Origin: Paenibacillus spiritus
GTDB taxonomy: Bacteria > Bacillota > Bacilli > Paenibacillales > Paenibacillaceae
Assembly (NCBI RefSeq): GCF_008710135.1
Contig: NZ_VYKK01000015.1
Coordinates: 62,001-126,000 of the forward strand
Direction of reading: 5' to 3'
Length of the DNA: 64,000 nucleotides
The stretch's first letter is position 1; each line of letters opens with the position of its first letter. Under the pieces are notes generated by a model. It saw only the letters and a program-made list of their open reading frames with translations. It searched no databases and was not told the DNA's origin. The translations under genes and the position numbers were made by a program. Below are positions 1-7,763 of this stretch, piece after piece.

Positions 1-23
1 CGGCCTGATCCGGCCGTTTTTTT
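1..23 (+). terminator. Terminator-like hairpin, cut by left edge
   Basis: CGGCC at 1-5 can pair with GGCCG at 12-16, followed by seven T. This looks like the 3' half of a rho-independent terminator for a gene to the left of the window; its full stem cannot be judged. Confidence 0.5.
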
Positions 24-50
24 GTCTTAACTATATCATCATGATATAGT
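22..50 (+). promoter_or_regulatory. Promoter with embedded perfect operator for the PadR gene
   Basis: TTGTCT (22-27), a 17-base spacer and TATAGT (45-50) form a sigma-A promoter. A perfect inverted repeat, ACTATATCAT-C-ATGATATAGT (30-50), fills the spacer and covers the -10. Symmetric operators of this kind over their own promoters are usual for PadR repressors, so autorepression is the natural inference. Confidence 0.7.
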
Positions 51-91
51 CAAGGGAGTGAGATTTATCGCTCTGAACGGGAGGGGTCTGT

Positions 92-652
92 ATGGCCAAA
101 ATGAATCATACGATTTACATTATTCTCGGCTTGCTGAACCATGAGGAGCTGAGCGGCTATGATATCAAGAAGAGGATCGACGGCATGATCCGTCATTTCT
201 GGGAGATCGGTTACGGTCAGATCTATCCGACCCTGAAGACGATGGAGGAAGACGCGTTGATCGAGCGCGCCGCCGCGAAGAGGGGGAGAGGGCCGGAGCG
301 CAGCCTGTACCGCATAACGGCGGCCGGGCAGGAGGAGCTCCGCCGTTGGCTGGGGCTTCCGGAATCCCGGGAATATGTCAAATACGAAGTGCTGGTCAAG
401 CTGTTCTTCGGCGCCGCCGTCCCGGCCGAAGAGAACCGTCGGCGGATAACAGCGTTCCGGGAGCGCCATGCGCAGAATGCGGAGCTGATGGGAGTTTTTG
501 CGGGCAATCTGGAGCGGGTCCTGAAGGAGAGCCCGGATCATTTGTACTACTACTTGACGGTGCTGTTCGGGGAAGAGATCTACGGCGCTTACCTGCGCTG
601 GGCGGACCGGGCGTTGAAGCTGCTGGAAGAAGCGGGGGAGAAGGAGAAGTAA
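92..652 (+). CDS. PadR family transcriptional regulator
   Basis: A 186-residue DNA-binding protein. Residues 8-85 form the PadR winged helix: helix ILGLLNHEELSGYDIKKRI, then the IYPTLKTMEEDALIER recognition and wing region. Residues 95-180 form the Vir-type C-terminal helical dimerisation domain, so this is the long (s1-like) subfamily that usually senses phenolics or drugs by an unknown ligand. The start ATG at 92 follows GGGAGGGG. No obvious target gene lies immediately downstream in the same direction; the next gene is convergent, so the target could lie left of the window or elsewhere. The upstream palindrome at 30-50 argues for autoregulation. Family assignment is firm; ligand and regulon are unknown. 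Confidence 0.9.
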   Translation: MAKMNHTIYIILGLLNHEELSGYDIKKRIDGMIRHFWEIGYGQIYPTLKTMEEDALIERAAAKRGRGPERSLYRITAAGQEELRRWLGLPESREYVKYEVLVKLFFGAAVPAEENRRRITAFRERHAQNAELMGVFAGNLERVLKESPDHLYYYLTVLFGEEIYGAYLRWADRALKLLEEAGEKEK

Positions 653-714
653 CCGGCCGCGGAGGCCGGACCTCCCTGGACCTGACAGAAGGCGGGGAAT
701 TCAGCAGCAACCGC

Positions 715-753
715 AAGCCGCCCGGCAGGCTTCTAACGCCTGCCGGGCGGCTT
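715..753. terminator. Strong hairpin between convergent genes
   Basis: AAGCCGCCCGGCAGGC (715-730) and its exact complement (738-753) make a 16-bp stem with a 7-base loop. There is no T-run on either side, so it is at best an imperfect bidirectional terminator between the PadR gene and the convergent AraC-type gene. Confidence 0.55.
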
Positions 754-763
754 GCCGGCAGCG

Positions 764-1648
764 TCAGTTGGCCGCGGTCTCCTTCTTGGGAGGAACGACG
801 GGCACATAAATATCCATCTCCAGCTGCTCGTTCCGGTCGCGCCAGCAGCGTTCGTCGTAATACTCGAAATCCGCAGCCTGAGCGAGTTCATAGCCGGAGT
901 GGGGCAGCCACTCGCTGTAAATGCTGTTCCAGGTCTCCTGAATGGAAGCGGTGAACTGCTCTGCCGGAACCCGGGGAGTCGTGAAGACGGCGTAGGTCTG
1001 CTCGGGGAAGCTCCGAACCGCAGCGCCCTCCGGAGGCTTCGCGTCCGGCTTGCACTCGACGCCGATGACGTAGGCGAAATCGCCGGTGTCCAGGTTGTGA
1101 TCGGTGCAGATGCCGTATTCCGCCGTGGATACCGCCTGGTCCATCAAGGTCTTTCCGAGTTCCTCCTGCATGTAGCGCTGCCAGAAGGCAGGGATCTCCC
1201 GGTTGTTCTGTCCGTTATCGCTCCGGGTAGTCAGACTGTACCCCAGGATGTGAAAAGCAGGTTTCACTTCGATCCGATAATTCATGCGAATTCCTCCTAA
1301 ATAAGAATGGATCCGCTTCCGCTGCAATTCGGCTTTGCCGTAGGCCGGAGCGTGAATTCCCCGCTTCCGGTAGTCTCCGGGGGTCATGCCGAACAGCTTG
1401 CGAAAGGCGCGGATAAAGGTCTCCGGCGAGCCGAAACCGCAATCGAGCGCAATTTCAATCAGCTTGTCGTCCGTATGCGCGATCCGGAATGCCGCCATCA
1501 CCAGCCGCCGCTTGCGGACATAGTCCATGACAGGGACGCCAGCCATCGCCTGAAAGACGCGGTGGAAATGAAAATCGGAGAAGCCTGCCAGCCGGGCCAG
1601 TTCCTGCAGCGTCAGCTCTTCGCAAAGATGCTCCTCGATATAATCCAC
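764..1648 (-). CDS. AraC family regulator with GyrI-like effector-binding domain
   Basis: The reading frame from the GTG at 1648 gives 294 residues. Residues 1-100 are a double helix-turn-helix AraC domain (ELTLQELARLAGFSDFHFHR, then CGFGSPETFIRAFRKLFG). Residues about 120-290 are a Rob/GyrI-type effector-binding domain beginning IEVKPAFHILGYS. The GTG has no Shine-Dalgarno. A strong AAGGAGGC lies at 1689-1696, and seven bases below it the same frame reads ATT at 1681, adding ISTYEAIIQQA, the usual first helix of this family. I therefore think translation really starts at ATT 1681 (305 residues), as known for infC. These regulators respond to cationic drugs or peptides; the ligand here is unknown. 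Divergent from the cysteine synthase gene. Confidence 0.87.
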   Translation of the reverse strand: MDYIEEHLCEELTLQELARLAGFSDFHFHRVFQAMAGVPVMDYVRKRRLVMAAFRIAHTDDKLIEIALDCGFGSPETFIRAFRKLFGMTPGDYRKRGIHAPAYGKAELQRKRIHSYLGGIRMNYRIEVKPAFHILGYSLTTRSDNGQNNREIPAFWQRYMQEELGKTLMDQAVSTAEYGICTDHNLDTGDFAYVIGVECKPDAKPPEGAAVRSFPEQTYAVFTTPRVPAEQFTASIQETWNSIYSEWLPHSGYELAQAADFEYYDERCWRDRNEQLEMDIYVPVVPPKKETAAN

Positions 1649-1741
1649 CGCCTGCTGAATGATCGCTTCGTAAGTCGAAATCGTTCTCGCCTCCTTCGTA
1701 AGTTATTGTACCGATACGGGAACCGGTGTTCTTGACGATTC

Positions 1742-1771
1742 TTGCGGTTCTCCGCCCGCATTCGTTACAAT
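1742..1771 (+). promoter_or_regulatory. Candidate sigma-A promoter of cysK
   Basis: TTGCGG (1742-1747), an 18-base spacer and TACAAT (1766-1771) precede the cysteine synthase gene by 35 bases. No T-box or S-box leader can fit in this short interval. Confidence 0.5.
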
Positions 1772-1806
1772 GAATGAATCTTAGTTCATGAAAGCGGGGA
1801 AATCGG

Positions 1807-2727
1807 ATGGGAATTCAAGTAGCGCAATCCATTCTGGACCTGATCGGCAACACGCCTGCCGTGCGGCTGAACCGGCTGACGGGCCCGGAAGACGCCGAGG
1901 TGCTGGTGAAGCTGGAACGCTTCAATCCCAGCGGAAGCGTCAAGGACCGGGCTGCCTACAACTTGGTTCGGGAAGCGGAGCGCCGGGGACTGCTGCGGCC
2001 GGGCGGGACAATTATCGAACCGACCAGCGGCAACACCGGCATCGGACTTGCGATGAACGCGGCGGCCAAAGGCTACCGGGCCATTCTCGTGATGCCGGAC
2101 AATATGACAACCGAACGCATCAATCTGCTGAAAGCCTATGGAGCGGAGGTCGTGCTGACCCCGGCGGCGGAACGGATGCCGGGGGCCATCCGGCAGGCGC
2201 GGGAGCTGGCGCAAGCGATCCCCGGCAGCTTCATCCCGCAGCAGTTCGAGAACGAGGCGAATCCCGCTATCCACCGGACGACGACCGCGCCGGAAATTCT
2301 GGCGCAGACCGAGGGGCGGCTGGATGTGTTCGTTGCCGCTTCGGGAACGGGCGGAACCATTACCGGAACGGGCGAAGCGCTGCGCGAGCAGCTGCCGGAC
2401 TTGCGGATTGTCGTCGTGGAACCTGAAGGTTCTCCGGTGCTCTCCGGCGGGAAGCCCGGTCCGCACAAGCTGGTGGGAACCAGCCCGGGATTCGTGCCGG
2501 CCATCCTGAATACGGGCATCTACGACGAGATCGTCCGTGTCGCCGACCGCGAGGCCATAGAGACGATGCGGGCGCTGGCCGCCCGGGAAGGGCTGCTGCT
2601 CGGGCCTTCCGGAGCAGCGGCGGTATGGGCGGCGCTGCGCGAAGCCCGCCGTGGAGGACCGGGACGAACCGTGCTCTGCATCGCTCCCGATTCGGGGGAG
2701 CGTTACTTGAGCATGGATCTGTTTTGA
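1807..2727 (+). CDS. cysK: Cysteine synthase (O-acetylserine thiol-lyase)
   Basis: This cytosolic PLP enzyme makes L-cysteine and acetate from O-acetylserine and sulfide. At 306 residues it has the normal family length. The PLP lysine is K46 in NPSGSVKDR, the substrate loop TSGNTG is at 73-78, and the phosphate-binding GTGGT is at 180-184; the C-terminal PSGAA region is intact. It stands alone, divergent from the AraC-type gene and convergent with the MFS gene. It is not next to a serine acetyltransferase or a cystathionine lyase, so the main alternative, a cystathionine beta-synthase-like MccA, is less supported but not excluded by sequence reading alone. Confidence 0.9.
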   Translation: MGIQVAQSILDLIGNTPAVRLNRLTGPEDAEVLVKLERFNPSGSVKDRAAYNLVREAERRGLLRPGGTIIEPTSGNTGIGLAMNAAAKGYRAILVMPDNMTTERINLLKAYGAEVVLTPAAERMPGAIRQARELAQAIPGSFIPQQFENEANPAIHRTTTAPEILAQTEGRLDVFVAASGTGGTITGTGEALREQLPDLRIVVVEPEGSPVLSGGKPGPHKLVGTSPGFVPAILNTGIYDEIVRVADREAIETMRALAAREGLLLGPSGAAAVWAALREARRGGPGRTVLCIAPDSGERYLSMDLF

Positions 2728-2755
2728 AGCAGCGGGAACGAAGCGGGGCGGGGCG

Positions 2756-3991
2756 TCAGGAGAGAGGAAGCGCAGGCTGCGCCTCATCGGTCTTCTCCCC
2801 GCGGCCGGCGCGCGAGAGCAGCGCCAGCGATACGGCGACGAGTCCCAGGCAGAGCCAGTAGACGTTCCGGTATCCGGCAATCTGGGCCACCAGGCCGCCG
2901 GTCAGGTTGCCGAGCAGTGAGCCGAGCGTCGAAGAATTGGAATACAGAATCGTGGCCAGGCCCGGCGTCGCCGGCAGCAGATCCTGAAAGTAGCTCAGGC
3001 CGATCGCAACGACCATCGAGACGAAGGAAGCTTGAAGCAGCTGCCCGGCAATCACCTGCCACAGCCCGTCCGCATTCAGCAGCAGAATATGATAAATGCC
3101 GGCCAGCACACAGCCCGTCATCATCAGCTTGCGGTTGCCGAAACGGGAGGCGAGGCTTCCGAGTCCGATCATCAGCGGAATCTCAAGCCCGGCGCTCAGC
3201 GCAATGATGATCCCTGCCTGCGATTCGGTGCCTCCGAGCTGGTTGACGACGAAGAGCGGAATGTTCAGGTTATAGGTGGTATTGCACATGCTGAGCAGAA
3301 TCATGGCCAGAAAAGGCAGCAGAATCCGCCGCTCGCGCAGGGATACGGTCCGTTCGCCGGCTGCGGGTCCGATCCGCTTCAGGTTCAGGACGGGCGAGGC
3401 TTCCTGCTTGGAATGCAGGAAGAAGAAGACGCAGCAGCCGACCGCCGCAAAGAAGGCGGAGGTGCCGAGAAAGACCCCCCGGTACCCCAGCTGAAGCAGC
3501 AGGAAGCTGCCGATTAAGGGCCCGATGAGAAAGCCGAGGGAGAACAGCGAGCGCAGAAGGGAATTGGCGAAGGTGCTGTCCGTCCGTCCGCTGGCGCTGA
3601 CGGCTTCCCGGGCCGAGGCGAAGATCTGCGGAACGGCAGGCGCTCCGAAGCCGACCAGCAGCGAGACGGTAATCAGCATCAGCATATATTCATGAAACAC
3701 GAGATACGACGCATATCCCAGGGCGGAGCAGGCGGTGGCGGCGACAATGACAAGCTTCCGGTTCAGGCCGCTGTCGGCATATTTGGCGAGAATCGTATTG
3801 ACGAGTACCCCCGTGAGGGATACGCAGGCCATGAAGAGGCCGAACAAGCCAGTGGACATGCCGATTACCCGGGTACAGTACAGGCTCAGATAAGGGCTGG
3901 TTACGGAGACGGCAATGCCGATCAGCATCATGCCGGCGACGAACAGGGTATAGTTAGGGATACGGAATAAACCGCGTATGCGGGCGAACAA
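2756..3991 (-). CDS. MFS transporter, SET-type sugar efflux family
   Basis: A 12-helix membrane protein of 411 residues when started at TTG 3991, which lies seven bases below GGAGGA; the longer open frame to 4099 has no ribosome site and a hydrophilic N-terminus. The region KYADSGLNRKLVIVA followed by APAVPQIFASARE resembles E. coli SetA/SetB sugar efflux proteins, where the first loop carries a D..G..R signature and helix 5 precedes the PQ.FA.ARE motif. It would act in the cytoplasmic membrane exporting glycosides or sugar phosphate analogues, driven by protons. It is convergent with cysK and monocistronic. The substrate is inferred only from family resemblance. Confidence 0.8.
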   Translation of the reverse strand: MFARIRGLFRIPNYTLFVAGMMLIGIAVSVTSPYLSLYCTRVIGMSTGLFGLFMACVSLTGVLVNTILAKYADSGLNRKLVIVAATACSALGYASYLVFHEYMLMLITVSLLVGFGAPAVPQIFASAREAVSASGRTDSTFANSLLRSLFSLGFLIGPLIGSFLLLQLGYRGVFLGTSAFFAAVGCCVFFFLHSKQEASPVLNLKRIGPAAGERTVSLRERRILLPFLAMILLSMCNTTYNLNIPLFVVNQLGGTESQAGIIIALSAGLEIPLMIGLGSLASRFGNRKLMMTGCVLAGIYHILLLNADGLWQVIAGQLLQASFVSMVVAIGLSYFQDLLPATPGLATILYSNSSTLGSLLGNLTGGLVAQIAGYRNVYWLCLGLVAVSLALLSRAGRGEKTDEAQPALPLS

Positions 3992-4207
3992 GTAACATTC
4001 CTCCAAATGAAATTGCACCAAGGCAGCAGAGGCCTGGATGTACAACGTCTTCGATTTGCGGACTTCCGCCCCTGCGGAAGCCGACTCCCATTCTATCATA
4101 TTCAGCCTTCCCGGGCAGCGGATTTGAGGGTTGATAAAGCCGGAACGGAGGTATAGAGTGAAGAAGATTCGGCGTAAATCCGCTAGTGAAGAACAGGAGG
4201 ATCATTC

Positions 4208-4831
4208 ATGCTGCTGCAAGATCATGACATTATTGTATTCCAGGGGGACAGCATTACCGATGCAGGACGCGACCGCACCGATTCGGAATCCCTGGGCCAC
4301 GGATACCCGCTGCTTCTGGCCTCCGCACTGGGCCGGCTGTATCCGGAGAAGAAGCTGACCTTCTATAACCGCGGAATCGGCGGAGACCGGGCAACCGATC
4401 TTCAAAGCCGCTGGGAAGAGGATGCGCTGGCGCTAAAGCCGACAGTGCTCTCGCTCTATATCGGGATTAATGATACGTGGCGCCGTTATGATGAAGGGGA
4501 AGAAACGACAGCGGAAGCGTTCGAACGGAGCTACCGCGATCTGCTGGACCGTACGCTGGCCGCCGGCGATGTCCGGCTGATTCTGCTGGAGCCGTTTGTC
4601 CTCCAGGTCCCGGGACTCGACCGGGAATGGCGCAGCGACCTTGACCCCAAGATTGCCGTCGTCCGCAAGCTCGCCCGGGAGTACGGCGCCCGGCTCGTTC
4701 CGCTTGACGGCCTCTTCAATGCGGCCGCGTTGGCCGATCCGGCCTATTGGGCGGCCGACGGCGTTCATCCGACTCCGGCAGGCCATGCCCTGATTGCCGA
4801 AGCCTGGATGAAGGCTGCGGGCATCCGCTAG
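4208..4831 (+). CDS. SGNH/GDSL-family hydrolase
   Basis: A 207-residue cytosolic esterase-type protein without a signal peptide. Block I is FQGDSITDAG with nucleophile S15, block II is the glycine in RGIGGDRATD, block III is GIND, and block V is ADGVHPT with D184 and H187 completing the triad. The start at 4208 follows ACAGGAGG. SGNH members of this kind remove acetyl or short acyl groups from sugars, lipids or lysophospholipids; nothing nearby identifies the substrate. A terminator follows directly, so it is probably monocistronic. Confidence 0.87.
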   Translation: MLLQDHDIIVFQGDSITDAGRDRTDSESLGHGYPLLLASALGRLYPEKKLTFYNRGIGGDRATDLQSRWEEDALALKPTVLSLYIGINDTWRRYDEGEETTAEAFERSYRDLLDRTLAAGDVRLILLEPFVLQVPGLDREWRSDLDPKIAVVRKLAREYGARLVPLDGLFNAAALADPAYWAADGVHPTPAGHALIAEAWMKAAGIR

Positions 4832-4856
4832 GCCGCCCTGCCAGGCAAGCAAAGAT

Positions 4857-4894
4857 GCTCCGGTCCGCCGACGCGGCACCGGGGCGTTTTTTTT
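4857..4894 (+). terminator. Rho-independent terminator after the SGNH hydrolase
   Basis: GCTCCGGT (4857-4864) pairs with ACCGGGGC (4878-4885), with one G-T pair, and is followed by eight T at 4887-4894. Confidence 0.8.
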
Positions 4895-4920
4895 GCGTGC
4901 GGCGAGCACACTGGTATAAT
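4893..4920 (+). promoter_or_regulatory. Promoter of the methionine aminopeptidase gene
   Basis: TTGCGT (4893-4898), a 16-base spacer and an extended -10 TGGTATAAT ending at 4920. It starts within the T-run of the preceding terminator. Confidence 0.65.
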
Positions 4921-5017
4921 AGAGAGGAGTTCAAGTCCGGCCATAATACAGCGGTAACCCCTGCAGAGAAGGCTGCACATGATAGCAGTATCGAAACCGA
5001 GAGAGGGATGGAGCAGC

Positions 5018-5764
5018 ATGATATGTAATAATGAACGGGACCTGGAAGGCTTGAAGGCGGCGGGCCGCGTGGTGGGCATGACCATTGCCGAAATGCGGAG
5101 CAAGCTGGAGCCGGGAATGACCACGGCGGAGCTGGATGCTATCGGCGCTGAATTTCTGACGCGGCACGGGGCCGTATCGGCTCCGATCAAGACGTATGAT
5201 TTTCCGGGAAGCACCTGTATCAGCGTCAATGAAGAGGTAGCCCACGGCATTCCCGGCAGACGGGTGATTCGTGCGGGCGATCTGGTGAACATCGATGTCT
5301 CGGCCGAACTGAACGGATATTACGGCGACGCAGGCGTCTCCTTCCAGCTCCCGCCTGTAACCGACCGGCTGACTCGGCTCTGCCAGAGCGCCGAAGAGAC
5401 GATGATGGCGGTCATTATGAGCCTGCGGGCAGGCATGAAGGTGAACGAGATCGGGAGAAGGATGGAGCTGGAAGCAAGCAAGCGCGGCTATCAGGTCATC
5501 CGCAATCTTTGCAGCCATGGAATCGGCAAATCGCTGCATGATAAACCCCACGAGATTCTTCCGTTCTATGAACCGCGGATCACGACCGTACTGAAGGAAG
5601 GGCAGGTCATTACGGTGGAGCCTTTTCTCTCGACGGGCGCGCAGTACGTGGACCAGCAGAGCGACGGCTGGACACTGACCGTGCCGGACAACAGCCGGGT
5701 TGCCCAGTTCGAGCATACGATTATCGTAACTTCGGGAGAACCGATCATTCTGACATCGGCCTAA
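5018..5764 (+). CDS. map: Type I methionine aminopeptidase
   Basis: Removes the initiator methionine from nascent proteins. The start at 5018 gives 248 residues, matching type I enzymes without the N-terminal zinc extension; the frame stays open to 4979 but the family begins at MICNNERDLEG. The metal ligands are all present: two aspartates in NIDVSAELNGYYGDAG, histidine in SHGIGKSLH, glutamate in TVEPF and glutamate in QFEHTI. It is not in a ribosomal protein operon, so it is probably the second, YflG-like paralogue of Bacillota. It is followed 20 bases later by a helical-repeat protein in the same direction. Confidence 0.93.
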   Translation: MICNNERDLEGLKAAGRVVGMTIAEMRSKLEPGMTTAELDAIGAEFLTRHGAVSAPIKTYDFPGSTCISVNEEVAHGIPGRRVIRAGDLVNIDVSAELNGYYGDAGVSFQLPPVTDRLTRLCQSAEETMMAVIMSLRAGMKVNEIGRRMELEASKRGYQVIRNLCSHGIGKSLHDKPHEILPFYEPRITTVLKEGQVITVEPFLSTGAQYVDQQSDGWTLTVPDNSRVAQFEHTIIVTSGEPIILTSA

Positions 5765-5784
5765 GGGGCGAGGGAGAGAAGAGC

Positions 5785-6621
5785 ATGGGATCAAGCGCAG
5801 AAGCCGAGGAGCTGAAGGAAGCGTTCCGAAGCCGCCGTTCGGCTGCCGGAATCGAAGAGCTGCTGATGCGGGAGAGCGGGCTGCCGGGGCCGCGGATCAA
5901 TCTCCGGGTGGCGGGTGAATTCGCCCGCCTGACGGCGTTGTCCGCATGGCGGGAGCTGGACGAGGCCGTCGCGAAGTGGCCTCGCATCGGCCCGGATGAA
6001 GCGGGCACGAACGAGCCTCGCGTCATCCTGCCGTTCTGCGCCATGCTGGCGGCGGGAACGGGGCTCGCGGCGGCCTCCCCGGAAGGACGGCGAAGCCGCC
6101 GCGAGCTTCTCCGCCGGGGAATGAACGATGAGCGGTGGCGGATCCGCGAGGCGGCTGCGATGGGGCTCCAGCTGGCCGGTGAAGCGGACTTCGCTCTGCT
6201 CCGCGAGACTGTGGAGCTCTGGCTGGAGGAGGCGAACGAGCTGGAACAGCGGGGCTTGATCGCCGCACTGGCGCATCCTCCGCTGCTTCGGGTCAAGGAA
6301 CAGGCGCATTTTGCGCTTCGGACGGCCGAGTCGGTGCTGACCCGGCTGGCGGGGCGTGAAGCGCAGCGGCGCTCTGAACCGGAACGCGTGCTGATCCAGG
6401 CGCTGGATTATGCGGTAAGCGTTCTGGCGGCGGCGGAACCCGAGGAAGGCTTCGCCTTGCTGGAGCGCATGACAGAGGCGGAAGACGCGCGCATCCGGCG
6501 GATTGCGGCGGCCAATCTCGGCAAGGCGCGGCTGGCCAAGCCTCACGCGGGCCGGGTTAAGCGCCTGCTGGAAGGGTTGGACCGAGTTGACCGGGCAGCG
6601 AACGGAGACGGCAGCGATTAG
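5785..6621 (+). CDS. HEAT-like helical repeat protein, function unknown
   Basis: A 278-residue, alanine- and glutamate-rich, entirely helical protein. Several paired-helix units are visible, for example RWRIREAAAMGLQLAGE and ARIRRIAAANLGKARLAK, which are the hallmark of HEAT/armadillo-type solenoids. There is no signal peptide, membrane segment or catalytic motif. It starts 20 bases after map with GAGAGAAG as ribosome site, so the two are probably cotranscribed. Proteins like this scaffold protein or nucleic acid contacts; DNA alkylation repair (AlkD-like) folds are an alternative, but I see no conserved catalytic residues to support it. Confidence 0.75.
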   Translation: MGSSAEAEELKEAFRSRRSAAGIEELLMRESGLPGPRINLRVAGEFARLTALSAWRELDEAVAKWPRIGPDEAGTNEPRVILPFCAMLAAGTGLAAASPEGRRSRRELLRRGMNDERWRIREAAAMGLQLAGEADFALLRETVELWLEEANELEQRGLIAALAHPPLLRVKEQAHFALRTAESVLTRLAGREAQRRSEPERVLIQALDYAVSVLAAAEPEEGFALLERMTEAEDARIRRIAAANLGKARLAKPHAGRVKRLLEGLDRVDRAANGDGSD

Positions 6622-6726
6622 GTCTGCTTAGGTTGGTCTATAGGAACTGTTCATTCAGCGAACGAAGTCATTCTGCGGAAGCAGGGGGGATTTCGGCCAG
6701 CGGGAAGGACAGTTTTTTTGCGGCTA

Positions 6727-6764
6727 TTTACAAACAAAAAGTAATAAACTATAATAAATATAGT
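6727..6764 (+). promoter_or_regulatory. Promoter and candidate operator of the dioxygenase gene
   Basis: TTTACA (6727-6732), a 17-base spacer and TATAAT (6750-6755) form a near-consensus sigma-A promoter. ACTATA-N5-TATAGT (6748-6764) is an inverted repeat lying on the -10, and TTAC-N9-GTAA (6728-6744) spans the -35. In B. subtilis, catDE is repressed by quinone-sensing MarR/DUF24 regulators that bind such palindromes; which regulator acts here is unknown, as none is encoded nearby. Confidence 0.65.
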
Positions 6765-6843
6765 TGAATGACGATGATGAATGATTAACGAATGCAGGAA
6801 TGAACACATTCATACAAGTACACATGAATAGGGAGGATTTCCG

Positions 6844-7701
6844 ATGTCTGCTGCTGTATTGCCTTCGGCATTGAAACTGGGAACGGTCCAACTGCGGGTC
6901 GCCAACCTGGACCGTTCGCTGAATTATTATCAGGACATGATCGGTCTTCGGCTTTTGAAGCGGGAAGCCGGCTTCGCCGAACTGGGAACGGCCGACGGTT
7001 CCGCGCTGCTGCGTCTGCGGGAAATGAACCGGTCGCCGCGTATGCCCCGCCGGCCCGCAGCCGGACTGTATCATTATGCGCTGCTGCTTCCCGATAGAGA
7101 GAGCCTGGGACTGGTTCTCCGCCATCTGGCCCGGAACGGAATAGATGTCGGGCAGGGCGACCATCTGGTCAGCGAGGCTCTCTATATCCAGGACCCGGAC
7201 GGCAACGGAATTGAGCTGTACCGGGACCGTCCCCGGTCGGAATGGACCTACGACCTGGAGGGCCGCGTCGTTATGACGACCGACCCTGTAGATGTGGAGG
7301 GACTGATGGAGGCTTCTTCCGGGCTAGTGTGGAACGGGCTGCCGGACGGGACTGTCATGGGACACATTCATTTTCATGTGGGTCATCTGGAACAGGCCCG
7401 GCAGTTCTATTGCGAAGTTCTGGGGTTCGATCTGACGGCCCGCTACGGCCGCTCGGCTCTGTTCGTCGCGGCCGGGGGCTATCATCACCATATCGGACTC
7501 AATGTCTGGGCAGGCGAGGGAGCAACGCCTGCGAACGAGGATGAGGCCGGAATCGACTTCTTCACTCTGCTCTTGCCAACGAAGAAGGACCGGGATGAGC
7601 TGATCAGCCGTGTTCGAAAAGCGGGCTGGCCGGTGGAGGAGGGCCAGGATATGCTGCGGGATCCTTGGAATATCGGCATTCGGCTGATTGCAGCAGGCTG
7701 A
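6844..7701 (+). CDS. catE: Catechol-2,3-dioxygenase-like VOC protein (CatE-like)
   Basis: 285 residues, exactly the length of B. subtilis CatE, built of two vicinal-oxygen-chelate modules (about 10-125 and 165-280). Candidate iron ligands are the histidine in MGHIHFHVGHL, the histidine in GGYHHHIGLNVW and a late glutamate. In Bacillus this enzyme cleaves catechol or hydroquinone rings and protects against quinone stress together with CatD. Here no catD or MhqR-type gene adjoins it. The start follows GGGAGGA. It is monocistronic, under the promoter at 6727-6755. A glyoxalase-type role is the alternative, but the double module and length favour the dioxygenase. Confidence 0.85.
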   Translation: MSAAVLPSALKLGTVQLRVANLDRSLNYYQDMIGLRLLKREAGFAELGTADGSALLRLREMNRSPRMPRRPAAGLYHYALLLPDRESLGLVLRHLARNGIDVGQGDHLVSEALYIQDPDGNGIELYRDRPRSEWTYDLEGRVVMTTDPVDVEGLMEASSGLVWNGLPDGTVMGHIHFHVGHLEQARQFYCEVLGFDLTARYGRSALFVAAGGYHHHIGLNVWAGEGATPANEDEAGIDFFTLLLPTKKDRDELISRVRKAGWPVEEGQDMLRDPWNIGIRLIAAG

Positions 7702-7763
7702 CCGCTGCAGGCTAATCGCCGCAGGTTAATCGCCGCCTGACTGACTGAATGATCCCGCCTCTT

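Noticed and set aside
1742..1806. T-box or SAM riboswitch before cysteine synthase
   Set aside because: The leader is only about 30 bases long after the promoter; no room for such an element.
7702..7763. Short repeat of GCAGGcTAATCGCCGC units
   Set aside because: Only two imperfect copies in a 60-base convergent gap; probably chance or replication slippage.
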